This document shows positions 1 through 6,287 of a DNA stretch of 15,323 nucleotides, in pieces. The position numbers were made by a program, and so were the translations under genes. Within the stretch, counting starts at the first letter, position 1. Each line of letters starts with the position of its first letter. Source of the stretch: Bacillota bacterium. GTDB taxonomy: Bacteria > Bacillota > UBA4882 > UBA8346. The stretch covers positions 1 through 15,323 of the forward strand of contig JAEZKW010000250.1 in the NCBI GenBank assembly GCA_023415375.1. The letters run 5' to 3'. The notes under the pieces are model-generated. The model had not been told where the DNA came from. It saw nothing but the letters and a program-made list of their open reading frames with translations, and made no database searches.

Positions 1-1
1 C

Positions 2-1072
2 ACTCATGGAATGGTCGGCGCCTTAGCCGGTGGTCCTAATAGTGATGATAGTGTTCAAGATCAGGTTGGCAATTATACCAATAATGAAGTCGCGCTGGAC
101 TATAATGCTTCATTTTTACTTGGCTGCACCGGTCGTTCGTATGTAGCCAGAAGTGGGCCGGCTGGGACACCGATGCCAACCCCAACCCCTGCGCCAACTT
201 CTCCTCCCGGTACCGGCACTGGTTTACTAGGTACCTATTATCAGGGGACTAATTTATCGGGCACACCTTTATTGACCAAGGTTGATCCTGCAATTAATTT
301 CACTTGGGGCGGTGGTTCTCCGGATCCAAGCGTACCCAGTGATGGCTTTTCTGCTCGTTGGACCGGCCAGGTTGAAGCCCGTACCACTGAAACATATACT
401 TTCTATTTGAACCATGACGACGGCGCCAGAATGTGGGTCAACAATGTAGAGATCATCAATAACTGGACCGATCATGCGGCTGTGGAAGATACAGGTACCA
501 TCGATTTAGTAATGGGGCAGAAGTACACCATTACAGTAGAATTTTATGAAAATGCCGGTGATGCAACCTGTCAACTATCTTGGAGTACGGCCAATACCAT
601 AGCTAAAGAGATTGTACCGACAACGCAACTTTATAATTCAGCGAGTCCTACGATAACACCAACACCAACAGTGACGCCGACGCCAACTGTAACACCTACA
701 CCGACTGTTACACCGACAGTAACGCCGACACCAACTGTAACACCAACAGCAGGCGTAATAGTGTCATATGCGATTCAGAATGATTGGGGCAATGGATCTA
801 CGGTGAATGTTACCATCAAAAACAATGGCACAACAGCCATCAATGGTTGGACATTGGCTTGGACCTTCTCTGGTAATCAGAAGATAACCAATCTTTGGAA
901 CGGCAGTTACACGCAAAGTGGGGCCACAGTATCGGTGACCAATCTAAGCTATAACAACGTAATTCCGGCGAGCGGCGGTACTGTTAACTTCGGATTTAAT
1001 TTGTCATACAGCGGAACAAATGCCAGTCCGACCGGTTTTACCTTAAACGGGACACCCACCCAAGTACAATAA
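2..1072 (+). CDS. GH9 cellulase C-terminus with PA14 domain and CBM2 (5' end outside window)
   Basis: This is the 3' part of a secreted modular glycosidase whose reading frame is open from the window edge. The first ~40 codons match the end of a GH9 catalytic domain: a HG..GAL.GGP.S.DS segment, then NNEVALDYNASF, where the Glu (codon 86-88) is the expected GH9 general acid. After a short Pro/Thr linker comes a PA14-like beta-barrel (about 221-637; LLGTYY start, DDGARMWVN motif), often a carbohydrate-binding module. A TPTPTV linker (647-748) follows, then a CBM2 cellulose-binding module (about 758-1069; NDWG, GWTLAWTF, NLWNG, GTVNFGF). The likely role is extracellular hydrolysis of beta-1,4-glucan. 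The domain assignments rest on recalled motifs. The catalytic Asp residues and signal peptide lie upstream of the window. An internal ATG at 11 is not a true start. Confidence 0.88.
   Translation, partial: THGMVGALAGGPNSDDSVQDQVGNYTNNEVALDYNASFLLGCTGRSYVARSGPAGTPMPTPTPAPTSPPGTGTGLLGTYYQGTNLSGTPLLTKVDPAINFTWGGGSPDPSVPSDGFSARWTGQVEARTTETYTFYLNHDDGARMWVNNVEIINNWTDHAAVEDTGTIDLVMGQKYTITVEFYENAGDATCQLSWSTANTIAKEIVPTTQLYNSASPTITPTPTVTPTPTVTPTPTVTPTVTPTPTVTPTAGVIVSYAIQNDWGNGSTVNVTIKNNGTTAINGWTLAWTFSGNQKITNLWNGSYTQSGATVSVTNLSYNNVIPASGGTVNFGFNLSYSGTNASPTGFTLNGTPTQVQ
647..748 (+). repeat. TPTPTV-coding linker repeat
   Basis: This is a degenerate tandem repeat of ACNCCNACNGTNAC-type codons encoding a Thr/Pro/Val linker of about 34 residues between the PA14 and CBM2 modules. 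Such linkers are typically extended, flexible and often glycosylated. Codon third positions vary, so the DNA repeat is imperfect. Confidence 0.85.
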
Positions 1073-1126
1073 TTAAACGGGTAAGTTTTACAGAAATATC
1101 TTCATTCGCTACAATATTAAGTCACT

Positions 1127-1260
1127 AGAAGCTGTCTCAAAAGTAGTTCAAAATCAAAGAGATATACAATATATTGCTGTAATGAATGAACAAATGATTA
1201 TATATTGTATATCTCTATCGTTCGCGTATGGCGCGCAATTTCTTTTTTGAGACAGCCTCT
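1127..1260. mobile_element. MITE-like element, 134 bp, with TIRs and internal stem-loop
   Basis: Terminal inverted repeats AGAAGCTGTCTCAAAA (1127-1142) and TTTTGAGACAGCCTCT (1245-1260) match at 15 of 16 positions when one is reverse-complemented. The element is flanked by CACT on both sides (1123-1126 and 1261-1264), a candidate 4-bp target-site duplication. Inside lies a perfect 17-bp inverted repeat (1158-1174 with 1200-1216; AGAGATATACAATATAT) around a 25-nt loop. It has no credible coding capacity and no transposase, so it fits a non-autonomous miniature element mobilised in trans. The GGCTGTCTCAAAA-type ends recall bacterial insertion sequence ends, but I cannot assign a family. The rest of the 327-bp gap (1073-1399) shows no gene, and I see no convincing terminator for the upstream cellulase. 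Confidence 0.75.
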
Positions 1261-1399
1261 CACTTACCTTCGCTTTTGGCCAGAAAAACGATTTTTGCCC
1301 ATCATCTAGGTACATCAATATTCCTAAAGCGCAATGATTAATCAATAATCGATATTTTCAATGGTCCCAAATTATAAAATAAAGGGAGGTTTATATATT

Positions 1400-2668
1400 A
1401 TGAAAAAAATATTGTTGATTTCGTTGTTGTCTTTAATTGTACTGAGTTTTGGAATGATATCCTCTGGAGCGTCATCCGGCTTTGTTTACCGGCAAGGCAC
1501 CAGCTTTATCTCGACGGTAACCCCTATTATTTTGCCGGTTGCAATTGCTATGATTTATTTACGCATGGCGACGGTTCCAACAACAGCACGACGGATTATA
1601 TTGAAAATTACTTTATGAATAAAAGCCAAATCGATGCCTTGATGAGCCAAATGGCTTCTTATGGAGTTAAAGTTGTCCGGACTTGGGCCGTTTTCCTATG
1701 AAACCTGGCATGGTTTTGAAACCGCCAAAGGTCAATATAACGAACCGGAATTTATGGAGTTCGATTATATTCTGCAATCCGCTAAAAATAATGGGCTCAA
1801 GGTCATCGTGACCTTGAAAAATTTTTGGGAGGCATATGGTGGTATTGATACCAGGCTTTCCTGGGAAGGTCTGCCCGGCAGTAGTTATGCTAACCGGGCG
1901 GTGTTCTTTACCAACCAAAACTGTAAAGACGATTACAAAAATTTGTGAATCATTTTCTAACTAGAATCAATCATTATACAAACATTGCCTATAAAGATGA
2001 TCCGACAATTATTGCTTGGGAACTGATGAATGAACCACGGTATGAAGATGCCGGATATCCATAATAATAAAGACCAATATTGGCCGGCTATGCTGGGAGA
2101 AATTAAAAGTCAAAATGCTGCTGGTAGTCTTTTTTGGAATTATAACGACACTTATACCAGCGATTTCGATATGCTTCAGGGCAATTCAATCCTGACCAGT
2201 ATTTTCAAATCCCATGCCGACCGAATGGTGGCAAAGAACGGTTTGCTTCCAACATCTACTGTAACGCCAACACCCACACCTACAGTTACGGTAACCCCGA
2301 CTCCTACTCCTACTTTGGTTGTTACTCCAACCCCTACTCCCGGTACGAGCTATTTAGTGACCTATGTTTTTCAGAACGACTGGGGTAGTGGAGCCACGGT
2401 TAACGTCACAATTACCAATAACAGCGGGGCAGCGATAAGTGGTTGGACATTAGCCTGGACCTTCCCCGGCAATCAGGAAATATCCAATCTGTGGAATGGA
2501 AGCTATACTCAAAGCGGAACCTCTGTATCGGTGACCAACCTCAGTTATAACAATAGTATTGCGTCAAACGTCGGTACGGTAAGTTTTGGATTTCAGCTCT
2601 CGTACAGCGGCAGTAATGCCAAACCGACCGACTTCATTTTGAATGGTGTATCTTGCACGGCCCAGTAA
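1400..2668 (+). pseudogene. Decayed GH5 beta-mannanase with CBM2 (frameshifts and internal deletion)
   Basis: The gene starts at ATG 1400, 10 nt after GGGAGG (1384-1389), with a signal peptide (MKKILLISLLSLIVLSF...). Joining frames restores a GH5 mannanase of subfamily-7 type: GFVYRQG, then DGNPYYFAG, RTWAFSYETW, LKVIVTLKNFWEAYGG and AWELMNEPRY (the Glu of NEP is the general acid/base). The frame changes near 1511-1513 (one base lost), near 1690 (one base gained), near 1940-1945 (one base lost in an A/T run) and at about 2055-2062. At the last site the sequence jumps from NEPRYEDAGYP to QYWPAMLGEIKSQ and GSLFWNYND near the domain end. The stretch that should carry the nucleophile Glu is missing. 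The tail keeps a TPT linker and a CBM2. No single frame encodes an enzyme. Sequencing error is the alternative, but the downstream genes are intact. Confidence 0.87.
2249..2341 (+). repeat. TPTPTP-coding linker repeat of the mannanase remnant
   Basis: These are degenerate tandem ACNCCNACN codons giving a Thr/Pro/Val linker of about 31 residues between the GH5 remnant and the CBM2. It has the same style as the linker in the upstream cellulase but a different arrangement. Confidence 0.8.
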
Positions 2669-2733
2669 ATTTGCATTTAATTTTATCTCACCGGACAAAA
2701 TGAGAGGTTTTCGACGAATTTTTGAAGATATTC

Positions 2734-2763
2734 TTGGCAAAATTTTTTCATTCATAGTATGAT
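2734..2763 (+). promoter_or_regulatory. Candidate sigma-A promoter upstream of the oxidoreductase gene
   Basis: TTGGCA (2734-2739) and TATGAT (2758-2763) are separated by 18 bp, and each differs from consensus at one base. Transcription would start near 2770, upstream of the strong hairpin at 2789-2820 and about 125 nt before ATG 2894. No better promoter is visible between the hairpin and the gene. Confidence 0.4.
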
Positions 2764-2788
2764 TGAATATATGGATTATTTAAACATC

Positions 2789-2825
2789 GCTCCGGCAAGT
2801 TTGATGTTACTTGCCGGAGCATTTT
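2789..2825 (+). terminator. Strong hairpin, probable Rho-independent terminator
   Basis: A perfect 12-bp stem (GCTCCGGCAAGT, 2789-2800, with ACTTGCCGGAGC, 2809-2820) closes an 8-nt loop and is followed by ATTTTAAAA. It most simply ends transcription from the glycosidase region. The T-tract is short, so read-through, or a role as a leader hairpin for the following gene, is possible. Confidence 0.7.
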
Positions 2826-2893
2826 AAAACAATTTTCTTAAGCCGAGGAGTTTGTCATTTTCCAATAGGGTATATAAAGGGCGGCGACTTTAA

Positions 2894-4018
2894 ATGGATA
2901 AAGTAAGAATTGGAATTATCGGTTTGGGTAATATCGGGGCTAAGCATGCCGAGTATCTTTTCAAGGGAGACATTCCCGGAGGTGAATTAACGGCGGTTTG
3001 TGACCGGAACCTTTCCCACCGGCAGTGGGCTCATGCTAATCTGGGCAGTAAGGTCCAGATCTTTGATAATATCGACAAATTTCTTGCCGCTAAAGTCGTC
3101 GATGGGGTATTGGTCGCCATCCCCCATTACAGCCATCCCGCAGTGGGAATTCAAGTTTTGGAAAATGGCTACCATGTCCTGATTGAGAAACCGGTAGGGG
3201 TTTATACCAAACAAGTCCGTGAGCTGAATACTGTTTCCCTTAAAAATCCCGGCCTAACCTTTGCCATGATGTACAACCAGCGGGCCAATCCTATATATCA
3301 AAAATTAAGGGATTTAATAGGGTCGGGTGAATTGGGAGATATCAAAAGGACCCATTGGATTATTACCAATTGGTATAGACCTCAAAGTTATTTTGATTCC
3401 AGTAGCTGGCGAGCTACCTGGGCCGGGGAGGGTGGCGGTGTACTGATCAACCAGGCCTTCCATCAACTTGATCTTTGGCAGTGGATTTGCGGTATGCCCA
3501 GGCGGGTGAGGGCATTTTGCGGGTTCGGGAAGTATCATCAAATTGAAGTTGAAGATGACGTTACTGCTTATATGGAGTATCCGAACGGCGGGACAGGTGT
3601 TTTTATTACATCCACCGGAGAAGCTCCGGGTTCTAACCGTTTTGAATTAAGCGGGGATCGCGGCAAAATTATTATCGAAGATGGTCAGTTGAACTTTTGG
3701 AGACTCCGGATTCCGGAGCGCCAATTTAACCGGGAATGTAAAGAGGCTTTTGGGAAGCCGGAATATTGGAAGTGTGAGATTTCGGTTCAGGGCTCGGATA
3801 GGGGTCATGCGGCCATCACCGCCAATTGGGTATCCGCGATTCTTCACGGAACTCCACTTTTGGCGCCTGGAGTTGAAGGTATCAAAGCTTTGGAAATCTC
3901 CAATGCCATGTATCTTTCGGCGTGGAATGATAGTTGGGTTGAGCTTCCTATTGACGAAGAAGCTTTTTATGCAAAATTACAGGAAAAGATTCAAACCTCG
4001 CTAAAATCCGGCTTATAG
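2894..4018 (+). CDS. Gfo/Idh/MocA family NAD(P)-dependent oxidoreductase
   Basis: This is a cytoplasmic 374-residue protein with the two-domain layout of the family. The N-terminal Rossmann fold begins with GIIGLGNIGAKHAE (residues 8-20; GxGxxG), and EKP (98-100) marks the cofactor/substrate site. The C-terminal domain carries GGGVLINQAFHQLDLW (180-195), where His190 is the likely catalytic acid/base; NQ replaces the more common D.G, as in many sugar-type members. The start at 2894 is preceded by AAAGGGCGG (2876-2884). The family oxidises or epimerises sugars, inositols and sugar acids with NAD(P), and the substrate cannot be read from sequence. Its neighbour 39 nt downstream, an alginate-lyase-family protein, suggests a two-gene operon for uronate-containing polysaccharide, which is inference. 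Length is normal and no lesions are seen. Confidence 0.9.
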   Translation: MDKVRIGIIGLGNIGAKHAEYLFKGDIPGGELTAVCDRNLSHRQWAHANLGSKVQIFDNIDKFLAAKVVDGVLVAIPHYSHPAVGIQVLENGYHVLIEKPVGVYTKQVRELNTVSLKNPGLTFAMMYNQRANPIYQKLRDLIGSGELGDIKRTHWIITNWYRPQSYFDSSSWRATWAGEGGGVLINQAFHQLDLWQWICGMPRRVRAFCGFGKYHQIEVEDDVTAYMEYPNGGTGVFITSTGEAPGSNRFELSGDRGKIIIEDGQLNFWRLRIPERQFNRECKEAFGKPEYWKCEISVQGSDRGHAAITANWVSAILHGTPLLAPGVEGIKALEISNAMYLSAWNDSWVELPIDEEAFYAKLQEKIQTSLKSGL

Positions 4019-4057
4019 TTCAGGTCAAATAGTTTCAGAATTTGAGAAGGTGCGGTC

Positions 4058-5293
4058 ATGAAATTTAAATCAATGATTTTTGTAATGATTTTCATTGCAT
4101 ATTTTTTACCTTGTTTGGTTGATGCTGCAATTCAGCCAGGGGATCCTGATCCTTTGATTCTTTATGATGTTCCCCAGCTGGATATTATCAAGTCAGCCAT
4201 TCATGAAACAGCGGTCAAGCCATGGAACGATATTATAAAAAACCTAACAAAAGATGCAGATAAACTGCTCACCCAGACGCCCAATACTGTTACCACAAAA
4301 AAAGTCTTGCCTCCTAGCGGTGATTCTCATGATTATGTAAGTTTGGCCACTTATTTTTGGCCAGATCCCCGGAAAGCTGATGGCCTGCCATATTGGAATC
4401 AAGATGGCAAGGTAAATCCAGAACGGGGAAACGGTGATCGTTATGACAGTATCCGGATATCCCGGATGGTTAATGCGGTTGATACTTTAGCTCTTGTCTA
4501 CCGCTTAACTGGTAAAGAGGCTTATGCAGCAAAAGCAGCGGAGTTTATCAAAGTATGGTTCATCAATCCGGATACTTGTATGAATCCCAATTTAAATTTC
4601 GGACAAGGTGTACCTGGCGGAGCAAGCGGTCGATGCAGCGGTATTATTGATACGGCAATCTTGATTCAAGTTGTTGATGCAGCTCAGATATTGGAAGCAT
4701 CCAATTCATTTCCTTTAAGTGACCAAGTTTCATTGAAAAACTGGTTCCGGAATTACCTCAACTGGCTGATTAATAGTAAATTGGGACGGCAAGAAGCGGC
4801 TACTTCCAATAATCATGGAGTTTGGTATGATGCCCAGACTGCCGCTTTCGCTCTTTATACCGGACAATCACAATTAGCTGCCCATATCGTTGAATCGGTA
4901 AAAATTCAGCGAATTCAGACTCAAATTGAAACGAATGGTGCAATGCCGCGAGAACAGGCTCGTACCCGGTCAATGCATTACAGTATTTATAACCTGCAGG
5001 CTTTTATTACTCTCGCCCGGATTGGCGATAAAGTTGGCATTAATCTTTGGGATTACCAAAGTCCGGATGGCCGCGGGATTCAAAAAGCGATTGATTACTT
5101 AATTCCATTTCTCTTGCAACAGCAGACTTGGAATTTTCAAACCATCATTTCAGAAAATGAACGAGGATTTGCCCGTTATCTCCATTTAGCGGAGTTGCAT
5201 TATCAGCCCGGTAAGTATCAGGAGGCTATAAGATTTGTACTTGGAAATAGTAAAACAGCCAAGGATATTATCGGAACAGGGATGATACCTTAA
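4058..5293 (+). CDS. Secreted alginate-lyase-family protein (Alginate_lyase/PL38-like)
   Basis: A 411-residue protein with an N-terminal signal peptide (hydrophobic residues 6-20, probable cleavage near VDA-A, 22-24). It has hallmarks of the alginate lyase superfamily of alpha/alpha-barrel proteins: DYVSLATYFWPDP (92-104), the GLPYW..DGKVNPE segment (109-122), NNHGVWYDAQ (251-260; Asn/His of the active site) and RTRSMHYSIYNLQ (302-314; Arg, His and Tyr candidates). Members cleave uronate-containing chains by beta-elimination. I recall this motif set from proteins in or near CAZy family PL38, but cannot separate alginate from glucuronan or another substrate. The RBS is GAGAAGG (4044-4050), 7 nt before the ATG. 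It probably shares a transcript with the oxidoreductase upstream. Unlike the nearby glycosidases it has no CBM, and no frame damage is seen. Confidence 0.82.
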   Translation: MKFKSMIFVMIFIAYFLPCLVDAAIQPGDPDPLILYDVPQLDIIKSAIHETAVKPWNDIIKNLTKDADKLLTQTPNTVTTKKVLPPSGDSHDYVSLATYFWPDPRKADGLPYWNQDGKVNPERGNGDRYDSIRISRMVNAVDTLALVYRLTGKEAYAAKAAEFIKVWFINPDTCMNPNLNFGQGVPGGASGRCSGIIDTAILIQVVDAAQILEASNSFPLSDQVSLKNWFRNYLNWLINSKLGRQEAATSNNHGVWYDAQTAAFALYTGQSQLAAHIVESVKIQRIQTQIETNGAMPREQARTRSMHYSIYNLQAFITLARIGDKVGINLWDYQSPDGRGIQKAIDYLIPFLLQQQTWNFQTIISENERGFARYLHLAELHYQPGKYQEAIRFVLGNSKTAKDIIGTGMIP

Positions 5294-5311
5294 TTTGCAA
5301 TTAAAGCCTAA

Positions 5312-5344
5312 CTCAATTACAACCGGCTGAAAGCCGTAGTTGAG
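5312..5344 (+). other. Hairpin downstream of the lyase gene, possible weak terminator
   Basis: CAAC-CGGCT (5320-5328) pairs with AGCCG-ta-GTTG (5332-5342) around a GAA loop, giving nine pairs with a two-base bulge. The outer CTCAA/TTGAG can also pair. No T-run follows directly, so intrinsic termination is doubtful. No other terminator is visible between the lyase gene and the pyr promoter. Confidence 0.35.
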
Positions 5345-5376
5345 ACTAAACATCGGTAATTTTAATTTGATTTTAG

Positions 5377-5405
5377 TTGACAATGAGGAATGACTCTGTT
5401 ACACT
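5377..5405 (+). promoter_or_regulatory. pyr operon promoter (sigma-A type)
   Basis: A perfect TTGACA (5377-5382), a 17-bp spacer and TACACT (5400-5405) lie just ahead of the PyrR-binding leader. The predicted start near 5412 would place the whole attenuator in the transcript. Confidence 0.8.
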
Positions 5406-5420
5406 AATACTAATAAAAAT

Positions 5421-5509
5421 CCTTTAATGCTAGTCCTGCGAGGCTAGGAAGGTCAATTGTCTGTATAATACCTTCTTATGCCTTCATGGGTGTAAGAAGT
5501 TTTTATTTT
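5421..5509 (+). promoter_or_regulatory. PyrR attenuator 1 in the pyrR leader
   Basis: The PyrR-binding anti-antiterminator is the hairpin 5421-5452: CCTT/AAGG at the base, CTAG/CTAG higher up, and the PyrR signature GTCCTGCGAG (5433-5442) around the loop. The competing antiterminator pairs AGGCTAGGAAGG (5441-5452) with 5471-5483, about 12 pairs with one bulged base. It would consume bases of both the PyrR hairpin and the terminator. By the known Bacillus mechanism, PyrR with UMP stabilises the first hairpin so the terminator forms, while low UMP (high PRPP) allows read-through. The layout is seen here; the mechanism is carried over from the family. Confidence 0.88.
5472..5509 (+). terminator. 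Attenuator 1 terminator
   Basis: The stem CTTCTTATGCC (5472-5482) pairs with GGTGTAAGAAG (5489-5499), 11 pairs including two G-T wobbles, with a 6-nt loop and the tract TTTTTATTTT. It lies just before the pyrR ribosome-binding site and overlaps the 3' arm of the antiterminator. Confidence 0.85.
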
Positions 5510-5523
5510 GGGGAGGAATGACA

Positions 5524-6075
5524 ATGCCTGAGATTAAAGCCCAGGTGATGGATGAAGAAAATATCCGACGCTCCCTTTATCGACTTTCTCATGAAATCAC
5601 CGAACATAACAAAGGGACATCCGATTTAATATTGGTTGGGATTCGTTCCCGAGGGGTCCCTCTTGCAAACCGACTAGCCGATTTTATCAAACAAGCCGAA
5701 GGTACTTCGGTTCCAATAGGAATTTTAGATATCACATTTTACCGAGACGATTTATCATTGATTTCATCGCAACCAGTTATCCACCGGACGGAAATGCCGG
5801 TTAATATTTCAAATAAAAAAGTCATTCTCATCGATGATGTGCTGTTCACAGGAAGGACCGTGAGAGCAGCGATGGACGCCTTGATGGACTTGGGGCGACC
5901 AGCCTGTATTCAACTGGCCGTCCTTATCGATCGTGGCCACCGTGAATTGCCGATAAGAGCCGATTTCGTCGGCAAGAACGTTCCTACAGCCAAGCGTGAA
6001 GTCGTTCATGTGAAGCTACTGGAAACCGATGGCGAAGATCGAGTGGTTATTATAGAGAATGAACCCCCAAAGTAG
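5524..6075 (+). CDS. pyrR: PyrR, pyr operon attenuation regulator / uracil phosphoribosyltransferase
   Basis: A 183-residue bifunctional protein. It binds pyr mRNA in response to UMP to promote termination, and members also convert uracil plus PRPP to UMP. The phosphoribosyltransferase PRPP loop VILIDDVLFTGRT is at 100-112. The family segment LIDRGHRELPIRADFVGKNVPT (134-155) and the N-terminal DEENIRRSLYRLSHEI match PyrR. I chose ATG 5524 (MPEIKAQV): GGAGG at 5512-5516 sits 7 nt before it, whereas the in-frame ATG at 5518 is only 1 nt from it. The gene is first in the operon and lies directly behind its own attenuator, so it should be autoregulated. A second PyrR site begins 1 nt after its stop codon. 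Length is normal for the family. Confidence 0.96.
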   Translation: MPEIKAQVMDEENIRRSLYRLSHEITEHNKGTSDLILVGIRSRGVPLANRLADFIKQAEGTSVPIGILDITFYRDDLSLISSQPVIHRTEMPVNISNKKVILIDDVLFTGRTVRAAMDALMDLGRPACIQLAVLIDRGHRELPIRADFVGKNVPTAKREVVHVKLLETDGEDRVVIIENEPPK

Positions 6076-6076
6076 T

Positions 6077-6159
6077 CCCTTTAAGACTTGTCCTGCGAGA
6101 CAAGGAAGGGAGGAACGGGTAAAGTATTTTATCCTCCCTTAAACGGGAGGTTTTTTTTT
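6077..6159 (+). promoter_or_regulatory. PyrR attenuator 2 between pyrR and uraA
   Basis: This is a second full attenuator. The PyrR-binding hairpin spans 6077-6110, with CCCTT/AAGGG at the base, CTTGTC (6087-6092) paired with GACAAG (6099-6104), and the same ten bases GTCCTGCGAG (6090-6099) as in attenuator 1. The antiterminator pairs AAGGGAGGA (6106-6114) with TCCTCCCTT (6132-6140), nine perfect pairs. It excludes both the base of the PyrR hairpin and the terminator stem. The position matches the pyrR-pyrP attenuator of Bacillus. Confidence 0.9.
6133..6159 (+). terminator. Attenuator 2 terminator
   Basis: CCTCCC (6133-6138) pairs with GGGAGG (6145-6150) around TTAAAC, followed by nine T (6151-6159). 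This is a strong intrinsic terminator, and its 5' arm is shared with the antiterminator. Confidence 0.92.
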
Positions 6160-6182
6160 GGGAAAAACCTACATTGTTTATT

Positions 6183-6268
6183 AAGTCGCCGGTAAGACCT
6201 TGTGTTTTGTACAAACAGTGCTATTACAAGCGACTTGATATAAATTAAATTTAGCGCGCGTGCGCGCT
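6183..6268 (+). other. Structured uraA leader: spaced inverted repeat and GC-rich hairpin
   Basis: AAGTCGC (6183-6189) and GCGACTT (6230-6236) form a spaced inverted repeat around TTTGTACAAA, which is itself self-complementary. Then AGCGCGC-GT-GCGCGCT (6253-6268) makes a tight, alternating purine-pyrimidine hairpin 8 nt upstream of the GGAGG of uraA. No known riboswitch is recognised. An effect on translation or mRNA processing is possible but unproven. Confidence 0.4.
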
Positions 6269-6287
6269 ACGAAGCGGAGGAACGAAG

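Noticed and set aside
647..748. Regularly spaced repeats as a possible CRISPR array
   Set aside because: They are degenerate codons for a TPTPTV linker inside one open frame, without unique spacers.
1154..1345. A 63-codon minus-strand open frame across the MITE-like element
   Set aside because: It crosses the element's right end into flanking DNA, has no ribosome-binding site and has no recognisable protein; it is a chance frame.
1508..1945. Programmed ribosomal frameshifting in the mannanase gene
   Set aside because: Three separate frame changes of both signs occur without slippery heptamers and are joined by a large internal deletion, so decay fits better.
5518..5523. ATG 5518 as the pyrR start
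   Set aside because: Only 1 nt separates it from GGAGG; ATG 5524 has 7-nt spacing and gives the usual N-terminus.
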